Below, piece after piece: positions 18,241-29,700 of a DNA stretch of 64,000 nt (positions are counted from its first letter, which is position 1; every line of letters starts with the position of its first letter). Position numbers and translations under genes: made by a program. The notes beneath the pieces were generated by a model. It did not search any database. It was not told the origin of the DNA and was given only the letters and a program-made list of their open reading frames with translations. Location of the stretch: positions 372,001 to 436,000 of the forward strand of contig CAVYGM010000026.1 in the NCBI GenBank assembly GCA_963768025.1, written 5' to 3'. The DNA comes from CAVYGM01 sp963768025 (lineage in GTDB: Bacteria > Bacteroidota > Bacteroidia > Cytophagales > Spirosomataceae).

Positions 18241-19360
18241 CTACTCCTGGAAAGAGGGTACGGAGATTCGCTCGCCGCCTTTCATAGCCGACTCATGGGC
18301 GCAAATACCCGCACAGGTATAGTTTGCCGCGAGGGCGGCATCTACCGCCGAATCGCGACCTTCCACAATGGCTGCTACAAACTCCTGCACCAAATGCGGA
18401 TGCGATCCCCCGTGCCCCGCTCCTTGGAGGAATGACACGTGGTTGGGATCGTCGATTACTTTTCTTTTGGTAAAATGCTTGATGGGTTCGATCAGCAGTT
18501 CGTCGGTATCGGGTACATCAATGCGCTCAGCGTTTTCGCCACCAGTCAAAGATTACGTGGCTCTCGTCTTGCAATTGCTCCCATTCAAACGACATCTTGG
18601 TGCCGTACACATCATAGCTTTCGCGGTATTGACGAACCACGTCGAAAAGGGAGCGTGTAGCCTCTGCCACTACGTCCGAATCTTTCAATGTAAAGGTAGC
18701 CGTTTCAACCGCAAAGGGCGAATTGTACCGACTGGCCAAATCGTCGGACAGGCGACCTGAGCCGTGGCAAACCACCGATTCGGCGATGGTATTGTTGATC
18801 CGGAGTAGGGGCGAGATGGCGTGCGTACCATTCAGCATGGGCGGGTAGCCCTTCCAGTATTCATCCCAGCCTTCCATGCTCATATCCTGAATGTGCGAAC
18901 CGCGTACAAACTGAATGCGTCCCAGTTCACCGGTTTCGGCCATTTTCAGACCATATAGAAACTCGCGGGTGTACAGGGCGGTTTCCATCATCATGTACAC
19001 CTTTCCCGATTTGCGTTTGGCTTCCACAATGGCCTTGCAATCTTCCACGGTCATGGCCATGGGGATGGTACAGGCCGTATGCTTATTGGCATTCAGGGAG
19101 GCCAGCGTCATGCGGGCGTGGTCGGGTACGGGCGTTACGATGTGGATGGCGTCTACATCTTCGCGACCGGGGATATCTTCAAAATGTTCAAAGACCAGAT
19201 TGGGGTCCAGGTTGTATTTCTCCGTCAGTTCGTCCCTTACATTTTTGCGTCGGGTACATATTCCCACGGCCTTGATGTTGGGATGACTCTGGTAAATGGG
19301 GATAAATTCTTTCCCAAAACCCATACCTACGATGACGACAGTGATTTGTTGGTTGCTCAT
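18241..19360 (-). pseudogene. Gfo/Idh/MocA family oxidoreductase, one frameshift
   Basis: NAD(P)-dependent sugar or inositol dehydrogenase family. Rossmann part from the ATG at 19360: ITVVIVGMGFGKEF, GICTRRK, AIHIVTPVPDHARM. The usual EKP lysine motif is replaced by CTIPMAMT, as in one subgroup I remember from Bacteroidota and Firmicutes, so catalysis may differ. An inserted base near 18545 (GACTGGTGG for GACGGTGG) shifts the frame; the C-terminal 95 residues continue in another frame to 18241 (VPDTDELLIEP...GSHPHLVQEFV). Corrected length 372 residues, normal for the family. Sits between the ThuA lipoprotein and the epimerase. Confidence 0.85.
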
Positions 19361-19371
19361 ATATTAATTTT

Positions 19372-19604
19372 GAATGAGTGATTGAGAGAATGAGTGAATG
19401 GTTGAATGATAGAATGAATGAATGAGTGAATGGTTGAATGATAGAATGAATGTCGGAATGAGTAATTTTTGGGTGGGGGAATTTGAGGGATAGAAATTTG
19501 ACAGTTCCCGGAAGGGACTTGGAATTTTGTTCTATTCCTGACAGAACGGATGATACTAAATAATTTTATTTAAACTATTCTATCATTCTCTCAATCACTC
19601 ATTC
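19372..19604. repeat. Inverted repeat with internal tandem repeats
   Basis: A perfect 22-bp inverted repeat has its arms at 19372-19393 and 19583-19604. Next to the left arm a unit of about 30 bp made of GAATGAGTGAATGG... is repeated twice in tandem (19389-19417 and 19421-19449). Between the arms are about 190 bp with no open frame. It separates the ThuA gene from the oxidoreductase gene on the same strand and could fold into a large hairpin in the mRNA, or be a small non-autonomous mobile element. Confidence 0.75.
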
Positions 19605-19608
19605 CCGA

Positions 19609-20343
19609 TTATCTTCCCGCGGCCCACTTGATGGAGTTGCGGAGGATGGTTTGGTAGGCTTCCAGGGTGTGCGAGGCAGCGTCGTGCCCGAGGGCAATGC
19701 CCACTACGCGACCTTTGGGGTACTTCACGGTAAACAGGCTGGGAAAAACATCAGGTGCCGTCGTGGCCTTGGCCGTGGCTAATACCTCAACGGGCGTACC
19801 GGCGGGGTCCGGCTTGAAGTAATACAATTCATCATTGAGGTTGAAGGTAGCGGTACCCCTTTCATGATGGGGTGAGCTTGGTTGGTTACCGTCACGTCAA
19901 AAGGACCATACTTGTTGTGGCCCCGCGAACCTCCCCCGACGAGCTTTTGGTTGTATTCGGGCCAATCTTTCCAGTTGTACCAAATGGCCGGATGGGCTAG
20001 TACCAGCCCCTTGCCAGCATCCACAAAATCGAAAATGGCCTTGCGGGTGGCGGGGTCGCTGATGGGTTGGTTGTTGGCCAGGTACAGAACATCGATACCA
20101 GCCATTTTCGAGAGGACATGTGGTCGGCTCATCGGTATATTCAACGGTAGCCAGGCCATCTCGTTGGAGAGTTTGGCTATCTTCCTGCTTATACCAGCGG
20201 TCGAAATCGTGGGAAGAACCACCGCCCACCATGAGGACCTTGATCGGTTTCTTCCCAGAAGAGGTACTGTTCTTGGAGCAGCCCATTCCGAAAAGCACAA
20301 TGCAAGCCAGGGCCAGGCTGATTTTAAAAATTGGATTTTTCAT
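19609..20343 (-). pseudogene. ThuA-domain lipoprotein, two frameshifts
   Basis: Begins with a lipoprotein signal peptide ending LFGMGC (Cys22). ThuA-like fold, related to class I glutamine amidotransferases: IKVLMVGGGSSHDFDRWY, then after the first shift GIDVLYLANNQPISDPATRK, KGLVLAHPAIWYNWKDWPEY, GPFDVTVTNQAHPIMKG, and after the second shift ELYYFKPDP and KGRVVGIALGHDAASH. Breaks are near 20112 (one extra base) and at the C-run 19856-19859 (one missing base). Corrected length is 244 residues, typical for secreted ThuA proteins. Function of ThuA is linked to sugar (trehalose) use in other bacteria; reaction unknown. Confidence 0.85.
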
Positions 20344-20400
20344 TCAGATTTGGGATAAGAGAAATGAATTTTCTATTTGTCAAGAGGCCAATGTCAGGTA

Positions 20401-23400
20401 TCATTTCGAAACTCTTAGGATACCATTCATCCCCCGCCAGTGGCCGGGGAAAGTACACACAAAGGGGTAATCACCGGGAGTGCTGGGTACGGTAAATTCA
20501 AGTGAGATGGTTTCCCCCGGATTCACCAGCTTGGTGGAGTGAAGGACCTCAGGTACCTTGGGTACATATTGCATTTCGGCGGCCTTGGGGTTAGACAGCA
20601 TTTCATCGGCGGCTTTACCCACTTTTTGCAGAGAACCGATTTTGATGATCAATAGGTTGTGTTGCATGCCGTCGGGATTTTCCAGATTTATGATCACTTT
20701 TTCACCCGCCTTAGCGTTCAGCAAAACCTTGTCGAATTGCAACATTTCGGGGACTACCTTCAACTCGATGACCCGGGCATTGGAAGAGTTCGTAGGCGTC
20801 GAAGTTTTGGTACTTACCGTATTGGCTACCTCCATGTCAGAGGCATTCGGCTTTTGCAGTTCCAGACTGGCCTTTTGGAAATTGCCCTGGAAGCCAAAAC
20901 GTCCTTCGTAGGAGCCGATCTTCTCGTTCCCTTCCCCATCTTCACCCGTGCGCAGCGTGTAGGGCAGAGTTTCCATAAACAGCATGTGGGCATTGCCTTC
21001 GGCTGCTACCTTACCATCTATTTCAAGGGTGACCTTACCGCCTTTAGTCAGACTGGCCATCAGGTCAAATTTATCGGGTAACGGTTGGCTGGTGGCCACG
21101 CGGTTTGTGGCCCCGTGCTGGTTCACATCCATGATTACCTTACCATCCTGTATGTACAGCGCGTAACCGGATTTGCTACTGCCTTGTCCCACGATGAAAC
21201 CTTGCAGAGGCTTGTCCTCGGCTTTGGTGACGCTGGTCCGGAAGATGAGCTCCTTCCCTTTCACCTCGGGGGCAAAAAGCATGGCATTCCGACGGCCCAG
21301 GGTGTACACTTCTTTGGCCAACATGCCCAGAATTTGACCACTGAAATCGGACTTGCCGGAGCTTTTTTCAGCGGCGGCCTTGAAACCCTTCTCATGGGTG
21401 ATAGCCGCGGCCAGGAGTGCTTTCGATAACCAGCGGTCTTTGGCATTTTCATCTTCGAGAGAAGCCAGATAAAGGGCCTCGCCGATTTTATCGGAGGCAG
21501 GTACCTCCACCAAAGATACCAGGGTAGCCAACCGGGTGTTTAGGTTGGGATCTTTAAGCAAGGGTTGCAAAGAACCAAAACTCTGTTCGGTTTTGGGCAT
21601 AACTTCAGCCGCGGCCTTCCGAACCCCTGCGGCGGGGTGGGAGAGTGCTTTTTTGGCGGCATTCAGTGCATCAGCGTTAGCGCCATCGAGCAATCCTAGT
21701 CCGTGTAGGGTCCAAAGGGCATGAACCGCCGGGCTATTCAGACCGATTTCGTCTACCTTAGGATTGGCAATAATTTTGTACAGGGCCGGTGCTACCGACT
21801 TATCCTGCAATTCAACCAGAAGTCGTTGCGCGGTCATGCGCCAGAACATATTGTCGTTTTCAAGGGCAGCCACCAAGCCTGGTACATCCGTTTTCGACAA
21901 CTTCATGGAAGGCTTGTTGGCGGCATTTTTGTAGATAACCCGATAGATGCGACCGTGGTTGGTATCCCGCAGGGGGCTAATGAAGGCATTGCCCTGTCCG
22001 TGGGGTTGCTCGGTAAAAGGTAATACGAACTCGGAGGGAGCCTGCCGGGGTACGAATACATTGTGCTGAATAATGAAATTGTACCAGTCAGCAATCCAGA
22101 CCGCCCCGTCGGGACCTACCTGGGACTGCACCGGGCCATACCATTCGTCTGAACTGGCCGTCAAATTCCACCCATCATTTTCCTTGAAGCCGGCTCCATC
22201 GGGTTCGATGATGGCATTGTGGACCAGGCGCATCGTGGGTTCGTTCACAAAGGCAACGCGGTTCCAATATTTTTTGGGGAAATCGCGAGCGGTGTAAAAA
22301 TGATGCCCGGCGGCGGCAGTATACCCACCTACCACGTCCACCTGACGGATGTTGGGGGTCATGGTGTGCGCGTCGTAATGTCCGTCTATTTTCTGCACCG
22401 AATTCACCTGCTCTTTGTCGCCAGGGACGGCGCGCATCAGGTAGTTTTCGGGCATGGAGTAGAAAGCACTGTGGGTATTGTTAGCCGTAGAAAGAAAAAT
22501 ATTGTTGTCTTCGGTTACGCCCAGCCCCCAGGTATTGTTGCTGCTTTTGCCGAGGTAGCCAAAGTCCGAACCATCGGGTCCGAAACGAAATACCCCCATC
22601 GGGAAGCGGGTTTCCTTACCATTGACGGTACCATTGAAGCCAGAGTACCCTACGGAACCCCAGATTTTGTTATCAAAACCGTAGATCAAATTGGAAGGTC
22701 CCGAGTGGGTATCTCCCTTGCCCCAGCCGTGGCTAAGCACTTGGGTGACATCAACTTTGTCGTCGCCATTCGTGTCTTTCATGAAAAGAATATCGGGAGC
22801 CATAGTGACAATGATTCCATCGTTGGCAAAAATCATGCTGGTGGGAATATTGAGTCCATCGGCAAAAACTGTGAATTTGTCAGCCTTACCATCTCCGTTG
22901 GTATCCTCACAAATCTTGATGCGGTCGTTAGCCTGCACCATCCGTTTCCTTGAAGGTGTTGGGATAATCCACCGACTCTACCACCCAAAGACGGCCCCGC
23001 TCATCCCAGGCCATGGCAATGGGGTTAATCACATCGGGCTCCATCGCAAAAAGCTCCACCTTGAATTCGGGCAAAACCTGCGTAATTTTTTGGGACTCGG
23101 CCGGAGAAAGTGCCTCAGACATTTTTGGGACAATGTGCCGCTTGGTGTATTGCGCAATGGTATCGGCATTGTAAATGTCCACATCGGGTATGTTCAGAGC
23201 GGCGATTTGTTTCTGCACCGGCTCGCCCAGCGCCCACATGACTCCGTTGCGCACCAAATCCAGAAATCCAATATTCGACCAGGTCCGGTCTTCATGGCCG
23301 TAGGCAGTGTAGAACACCCGACCTTTTCCCTCGTTGCGCACCCAGGTATAGGGATAATGCTGCCCATCTTCGACTCGCTCGGTGAGGACGGTCATGTCAG

Positions 23401-23944
23401 GATTTAGGTTTTTGAGGACATAGGTTTCATCCCAGGTTGAAAAATCGGTAATCCCCTGCATCACGGGGTGATTGGCTTTTACAATCACATTCTTAAACTC
23501 CCCGGTCTTATGAGAGGCAAACTGCCCACCGATGGTTTTGATGTACCACTCAGAATTCAAGAAGCAGCCCGACGCCGAGTGCAGGGGAATTAGGCCTTTA
23601 CCACTTTCCACAAAATTTTTCAGGGCACTTTCCTGAGCGGGAGAAATGACATCGTGATTGGCATAAATAATCAGGGCGTCATATTTGGCCAGGTTTTCGG
23701 GATTAAGATCATTAAGATCAACGGTGTAAGAGGTATTGATCCCACTCTCGAAAAGTTTGATTGCCAGCCAGGGAGCGTACTTCCCGGAATCATGGTGCTT
23801 GCTGGTATTACCCAGAAAAAGTACCTCCGCCCGGCGGGGTGTAGGATTGGATACCGACGTAGAAGTACCCGAAGAATTCATGTTCGTTTTTGCACAACCC
23901 AAGGCAAAGAGTACTGAAACAAGGGCTACTAGGTATTTTTTCAT
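20401..23944 (-). pseudogene. Large lipoprotein: ThuA + beta-propeller dehydrogenase-like + HEAT + cupredoxin, one frameshift
   Basis: From the ATG at 23944 (an internal Met; lipobox FALGC, Cys17). Order: ThuA domain (about 35-235: AEVLFLGNTSKHHDSGKYAP, VFYTAYGHEDRTWSN), membrane-bound-dehydrogenase-type propeller (about 295-690: VELFAMEPDVINPIAMAWD, GRLWVVESVDYPNT, ICEDTNGDGKADKFTVFADG), HEAT-like helices (about 720-850), a beta domain, and a C-terminal type I copper domain (about 1060-1180) with ligands His in GMQHNLL and Cys/His/Met in CTFPGHWRGM. No CxxCH heme site is present. An extra base at 22930 splits the frame; corrected length 1180 residues. Likely an electron-passing surface oxidase in sugar use; inferred. 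Confidence 0.8.
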
Positions 23945-24099
23945 TCGTTTATTGATTTGGGTCAAGGGTAAGAGAGTGACGGAAAGGCAGGCAAGGATTT
24001 CCGGATAGATAACCCTACCTGTTCCACCACTTATAAGGATTAACAAAGCAAAGATTACTTGTGAGCATGGCGCTCTTTGCGTACCAACTCAGAGGAATC

Positions 24100-24141
24100 A
24101 GGCCCGCCAGCCTATGCCAAGGGGCAAGAACTGGCGGGCCT
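24100..24141 (-). terminator. GC-rich hairpin inside the sugar locus
   Basis: 11-bp perfect stem (24100-24110 and 24131-24141), 10 bases after the DUF3823 stop on the minus strand. No T-run follows, so it may lower rather than stop expression of the downstream ThuA genes, or protect the upstream mRNA end. Confidence 0.5.
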
Positions 24142-24150
24142 GAAAGCAAA

Positions 24151-24852
24151 TTAATAGGTGATTTTCTGAACTTCTGAGAATAACATATCCTCCACGCCAA
24201 CCACCTTGACGCCTACTCTGGCGAATACATAATCCTGGGTCGGATTGATGGTAGGTACGTTTACTGATAGCTTGATATTGCTCAAATCGGTGATACTGGC
24301 CGCGGCCAAATTAGTGACTCCCACGTTGTTGGACCGGGATACGAATTGCGTTCGGCTGATGTACAGGGAGACGCGCTCGAGATTTTTGGCGTTGGCATCC
24401 GTGATAATCTTATCGAGGGCTACCGTGGCATTCACCTTTTTCTCTCCCCCGCTCAGCTGAGCGGTACGGATCATGAAGTAGGGTAGGACCTCGATATCCA
24501 ATTTTTGATTCCCGTTGAGGTTTACAAAAATGGTATCTTTTTTGGCCGCGTCGTTCACGATGGTTCTCCACGGGCCTTCGTTTCCTGGGATCACTACTTT
24601 GTAATTTCCACTGAACAACAAAGCCGAGTAAGAGCCGTCCTGGGCGATGGGAGCATCAATGGCCGCCAGTTTGCCAAAACCGGGTTGCCAAAGCTGTAAC
24701 CTGACCTGGTCAAATTCCACGCCGATGGGTGCACCTTTGTACACGATATTTCCGGTCAAGTTGATGTTGGGAGCCGGGTAGTTATCCTTTTCACAGGCTG
24801 AAAAAACGGCAGCCATGGCAAGAATGGGTAGTATATTAGACCTGAATTTCAT
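24151..24852 (-). CDS. DUF3823 lipoprotein (SusE-position protein)
   Basis: 233 residues. Lipobox VFSAC (Cys20). DUF3823 is a two-domain beta protein found after susD in Bacteroidota; the opening INLTGNIVYKGAPIGVEFDQ, the motif RLQLWQPGFGK and GSYSALLFSGNYKVVIPGNE are its first, transthyretin-like domain, and KVNATVALDKIITDANAKN begins the second. It probably sits on the cell surface and helps bind glycan at the SusCD complex. Starts 20 bases after the susD stop, so same transcript. Confidence 0.85.
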   Translation of the reverse strand: MKFRSNILPILAMAAVFSACEKDNYPAPNINLTGNIVYKGAPIGVEFDQVRLQLWQPGFGKLAAIDAPIAQDGSYSALLFSGNYKVVIPGNEGPWRTIVNDAAKKDTIFVNLNGNQKLDIEVLPYFMIRTAQLSGGEKKVNATVALDKIITDANAKNLERVSLYISRTQFVSRSNNVGVTNLAAASITDLSNIKLSVNVPTINPTQDYVFARVGVKVVGVEDMLFSEVQKITY

Positions 24853-24872
24853 GGGATGTTGCAGTTTAAAGA

Positions 24873-26771
24873 TTAGTGGTTGGGATTCCGAACCAGTTTT
24901 GGATTGTTGTTGATCACCGCGTCATCTATGTAGGAGTAATAATTTCCCAGCTGAAAGCGATCCGAACCAGTTACCCGGCTGAGCTTAATTTCTTTATAGA
25001 CCCATTTGCCGTCGTTGGGAGTACCCGGAGCGTAGATCTTATAAGGCCACAATCCCCACACTTGAGTACGGCGCTTGGTGGCGTCACCGATATTGGAGGT
25101 AAGTTCGCTCACGGAGGGAATGGGGTTGCCGTCGAATATCTCGTGGGCAATCCGCCATCTTTTCATATCAAAAAATTCAAGGCCTTCGAATGCAAACTCC
25201 ACTCGACGCTCGTGCACGATACGACCAAAGGTGATTTCGGACGCTTTGAGCGGGATCGTCAGTCCGGCGCGGGCCCGTACCTGATTCATGTACCCGGCAG
25301 CTTCGGCGGCGTTGCCTAATTCAAATGTTGCCTCGGCCGCTGACAAGAGGATATCCGCGTAGCGGTAGCGAACGAACCACACCTCGCTGTTCACACCCCG
25401 CTGTCCTGACCCCACCACGGGATCGAGGTATTTGCGGAGGTAGAAGCCCGTTTGGGCCGTGAATTCGAACCCATCAATGGGGCCATCAAATCCGACGACC
25501 TGCTGGGGTACGGATTTGCCGGGAAGTATTTTTTGTGAACCCCGGTCGTCCCCGCTGACAACGGTGCCATCGGCTAAGCGGTACCCCGCCCAGATGTCAA
25601 TGGTACGGCCCTTGAAAGCAGTACCCGGTAGCATCACGGTTCCGGCCAGACGGGCATCCCGGCCCGCAAAAATATCGGTCTGGTTGGCATAGTAATTCGG
25701 AGTACCCGAGCCGGACGAGGTACCCGTGGGAATCGGAGCAAAGGTGTTGTCCAGTTTTTCGAACGACTGCACCAGATTCAGGGAAGGATTAATACGACCT
25801 CCTTCTTCTTCTTCGGCCCCAAAGCGGGGCTGATTCCAACCCGTGAAGTAATGTACCTTGCCACTTTTCAATTTAAAATCGTCCGCAAAAATCACCTCCG
25901 AATTGTTGGCCTTATCGTAAAAGATACTGGAAAAATTCTCCGCCAGATCAGGCTTCTTCGTATACAAGCCGTACGCACCCGCGCTGCCGCTGATGATTTC
26001 CTTGGCGGCGGCCAGGGCGGTAGTATAGTACCCATTGGCTTTCTCCGCCGGGATACCCACTTCCCCTCCTGGCAAGGATACCTGGGGTGTTTTGGTACCG
26101 TACTTGGCAATAGACCCTGCGTACAGGGCGGCTCTGGTTTTCATGGCCAGGGCCGCTCCTTTGGTAGCGCGTGACTTTTCACCCACGGATGCTGGTAGTT
26201 TGTTTTTGATTTCCTCGGCTTCTTTGATCACAAAGTCATAAATCTCCGATTCCTTAGCGCGCGGATATTGAAGATAGCTGGGATCGCCGCTAAAATCATA
26301 GGTAAGCGGTTCCAGGATGAGCGGTACCCCACCTTCGCGCTTTACCATTTCGAAGTAGTAGGAGGCACGCAGAAACCGCGCTTCGGCCAAAAACCGATCT
26401 CGCGACTCGGCTTTAATCTGATCGGCTGCCTCCGCTTTTTGGATGAATAGGTTGATCTCGCGAAGGTAGCCGTAGTCCCAGGTAAACCAGTTGGCATACC
26501 CCCAGCCGCTGTTCTGAAAGGCATTATAGCGCCCGGCTTCAGACCAGAAAGCCTCATTGAAGTCGGCCAGGGAAGCCCAGTCTTTTACGGTACCAAAGTC
26601 ATAGTAGCGGTTGTAGAGGTTGCCGAGAACGGAAAGGATTACATCCTCATTTTTCCATACCTGATCTTCTGAAAGCAGGTTGGTTGGTGGCCGATCCAGA
26701 AAATCTTCGTCATTACACGCCCAGCTTATGCTTAGCAAGGCAGTCATTAGTATATAGGTTATCTTTTTCAT
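24873..26771 (-). CDS. RagB/SusD family nutrient-uptake lipoprotein
   Basis: 632 residues. Signal peptide ends SISWAC (Cys19), followed by the typical DFLDRPP(T) segment. TPR-type SusD fold: EDVILSVLGNLYNRYYDF near the start, AEARFLRASYYFEMVKREGG with PLILEPL, and the C-terminal YADILLSAAEATFELGN, YMNQVRARAGL and HERRVEFAFEGLEFFDMKRW blocks. It is the surface lid that captures the substrate for the SusC channel. Starts 16 bases after the susC stop and is followed by the DUF3823 gene. Confidence 0.95.
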   Translation of the reverse strand: MKKITYILMTALLSISWACNDEDFLDRPPTNLLSEDQVWKNEDVILSVLGNLYNRYYDFGTVKDWASLADFNEAFWSEAGRYNAFQNSGWGYANWFTWDYGYLREINLFIQKAEAADQIKAESRDRFLAEARFLRASYYFEMVKREGGVPLILEPLTYDFSGDPSYLQYPRAKESEIYDFVIKEAEEIKNKLPASVGEKSRATKGAALAMKTRAALYAGSIAKYGTKTPQVSLPGGEVGIPAEKANGYYTTALAAAKEIISGSAGAYGLYTKKPDLAENFSSIFYDKANNSEVIFADDFKLKSGKVHYFTGWNQPRFGAEEEEGGRINPSLNLVQSFEKLDNTFAPIPTGTSSGSGTPNYYANQTDIFAGRDARLAGTVMLPGTAFKGRTIDIWAGYRLADGTVVSGDDRGSQKILPGKSVPQQVVGFDGPIDGFEFTAQTGFYLRKYLDPVVGSGQRGVNSEVWFVRYRYADILLSAAEATFELGNAAEAAGYMNQVRARAGLTIPLKASEITFGRIVHERRVEFAFEGLEFFDMKRWRIAHEIFDGNPIPSVSELTSNIGDATKRRTQVWGLWPYKIYAPGTPNDGKWVYKEIKLSRVTGSDRFQLGNYYSYIDDAVINNNPKLVRNPNH

Positions 26772-26787
26772 CTTGGAATTTTGAGCG

Positions 26788-29700
26788 TTAGATTGACAGG
26801 TTCACCCCTAGGTTAACAAACTTGTTTTGCGGATACTGCAAGCCATTGTCATCGGTAATTTCGGGGTCAGTACCGTACTTCTTCAAATTATCAATCGAGA
26901 AGAGATTGTACCCATTGATGTAAACCCGGGCGCGTTGCATTTTAAGCCTGGTCAGAAGTGCTTTTGGCAGCGAATAACTCAACTCGATCGTTCTGGCGCG
27001 CAGGTACTGTACGTTGTGGGTCCAGAAAGTCGAGTTCTTATTGTAATTGCTGTGTCCACGGTCGTTGTAGCGCAAGGCCGGATAGGTGCCGGGATTCCAG
27101 GCGCTGTTGATATCAAACGGATCGGTTCGTCTCCAGCTATCCAGAAAGAGGGCGTTCAGTGCACCGTCATTTTGGTAGGCCCAGCGTTGCTCCCAGTTTT
27201 GGTTAAACGAATACATGGAGCCTCCGGAGAAGTCGGCGTTGAAGGCGAATCCTTTCCACGAAAGCGTAAAATTGATACCGTAGTTTACGTTGGGCTGTCC
27301 CCCCGTGGTGTACCCGATTGGGCGCTCATCAAGGCCATTGATAACTCCGTCGTTGTTAACATCCTTGTAAATCAAATCACCGGGAAGCAGGGTACGGTTT
27401 CCTTGTCCATCAATATTGACCGGATACTCGCTGATCTCTTGCTGGGTTTGAAATTGACCAATGGCTTCGAAGCCCCAGAAGATGTTTTTGTAGCGATTTT
27501 CAATAGAGTTCCGGTATTGATCCAGCGAGTTATTAAAGATCGGCTTGTAGGTAGATTCAAATCTACTGCGCGAGAACGATACGTTTCCACCAATTTGATA
27601 GTTGAAATCTCCGATCTTGTTGTTGTAGGCCAGGGCGGCTTCCCAACCCCGCTGCGAATCGCTGTTTACGTTTTCATCCGGCAGGTTATAGCCTAGCTCA
27701 CTTGGTACCTGAATATCGTATTTGCGTCCGCGTAAGCCAGTTCTTAACCGATCGAAATAGTCCACCGCACCGGTAATTTTGGTACCATACAGTGAGAAAT
27801 CAGCTCCTATGTCAAATATTTTACTCTTAAACCAGGTGATGTTATTAATAACCTGACCCTTATCGCGGGAGGTCACCACGGCATTGCCGCCCAGGATAGC
27901 ATTGCCCTGGTTGTAGTTGTAGCCGGGCAGGTAGTCATAGGCTCCGATCCCGATGTCATCATCCCCCAATACTCCGTAGGAAGCCCGTAATTTCAGGTCG
28001 TCCAACGCGCTTCGCTCGCCGAGGATGTTTTTTACAAATTGCTCATCCGAAATTCTCCAACCGGCCGATGCCGAAGGGAAGAAACCCACCCGACGATCCG
28101 GGGCAAATTTCCAGGAAGCATCCCGGCGGGCTGACAGCTCCACGTAGTAGCGGTTGTTGTAGTTGTAATTGACCCGACCGATGTAGCCGATCCTGGCCAG
28201 CTGATCGTCGCGGTCGTCGTAGCGGTCCGCCGTGGCGAAATACAGAAGCGGGAGGACATTGGTAGAAGGAACGGAGTGAATAAACTGCTCCTGATCACGC
28301 TCTTCCTGCCGCTCTGCCACAAAGGTGCCGCCTACCGTATGTTTGCCAAAGGTGTTGTTGTAATTCAACTGACCCTGGTACACATTCCGGATAATCTTAC
28401 GGGTACGTCGCTCACGCCAGGGGTTGGTACTACCACCAGTTCTGGTGTAGGTTTCGTCGGTAGGGTTGTAGGTAAAGGCGTCGTAGGTGTATTCGTGACC
28501 ATTCAGCACCTGATCGGCTATGTAGTACGAATACATGCCTCTGGCCGTCAAGCCCGTGACTCCCGGTACCTGGTACTCAGCGTACATGTTGGTTTGAAGT
28601 ACCCGCCAAATGTTAGAAGCATAGCCCCCAAGTTTTTTGTTATTGTAGGCCCAGTTGGTCTCGTTATGCTTAATATCATTCAGATAGAGTGGGTTGTCGT
28701 TTGCGTACGGGCGCTCGAACGGACGATTTCGTAGGATCGCGAAGCGGGGTAGCCAGTAGTCGTCCCCACCCGGAATCCCGGGGTTGTCCCTAATCTCAAT
28801 TCTACCGTTGATCTGAATCCCTACTTTCAGGTTGTTGGTGATCTTGGCATCCACGTTGCTTTGGAGGTTGTTCCGATTGAAGGTGAATTCCCGACCCAGG
28901 ACAGAGTATTGAAACAATCGCGTGGCCGATACATAGTAGGTGATCTTGTCGGTTCCGCCCGTCATGTTGATGTTGGCGGAGGATAAAGGAGCGTTTCTCT
29001 GAACGATAAAATCCTTCCAGTTAAAAGACTGATATCCCAGTTGGGTACCTTCCCGGTACTTTTCAAGTTCAGCCGGGGTTAGAGAAGTACTCCCGCTTTG
29101 GTTAACCTGGGCTTCGGCCCGGCCCAACTGCCACTGGTAGGAATCATTCACCACATTCGGAAAACGTGACCAGTTTTGCCAGCCGGTATAGGCGTCAATA
29201 TTGACCGTATTCTTTCCGGTTTTGCCGCGCTTGGTGGTTACGACCACTACGCCGTTGGCGGCCCGTACTCCGTAGATAGCCGCCGAGGCATCCTTCAAAA
29301 CGGTAATGCTCTCGATGTCATTGGGCGCAATGTTATTAAACTGACCCGCGTCCTGCTGAATTCCATCGATTACGTACAGCGGGTTGCCCATGTTCCGGAT
29401 CTGAATGTTGGCACTCGCCCCGGGGCGTCCATCCGGCATCCGAAAGGTAACGCCGGGGATTTTACCCGCCAATCCCGAACTGACCGTAGCGCCACCATGG
29501 ACCCGATCCAGATCTTTGCTGGTTACCGTAGCAATAGCGCCGGTGAGGGATTCCTTGCGTTGCGTACCGTACCCTACCACTACTACTTCTTCCAGGGCTT
29601 TGGTATCCACTTTCATGGATGCGTTAACCGTAGTTTGGCTGGTAGAAACTTCTATCTCTTGCGAAAGAAATCCAACGAACGAAAAAACCAAGGTTGCCGG

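Noticed and set aside
20401..23944. PVC-type cytochrome c protein
   Set aside because: The propeller resembles these proteins, but no CxxCH heme-binding motif can be found in any frame of the repaired protein.
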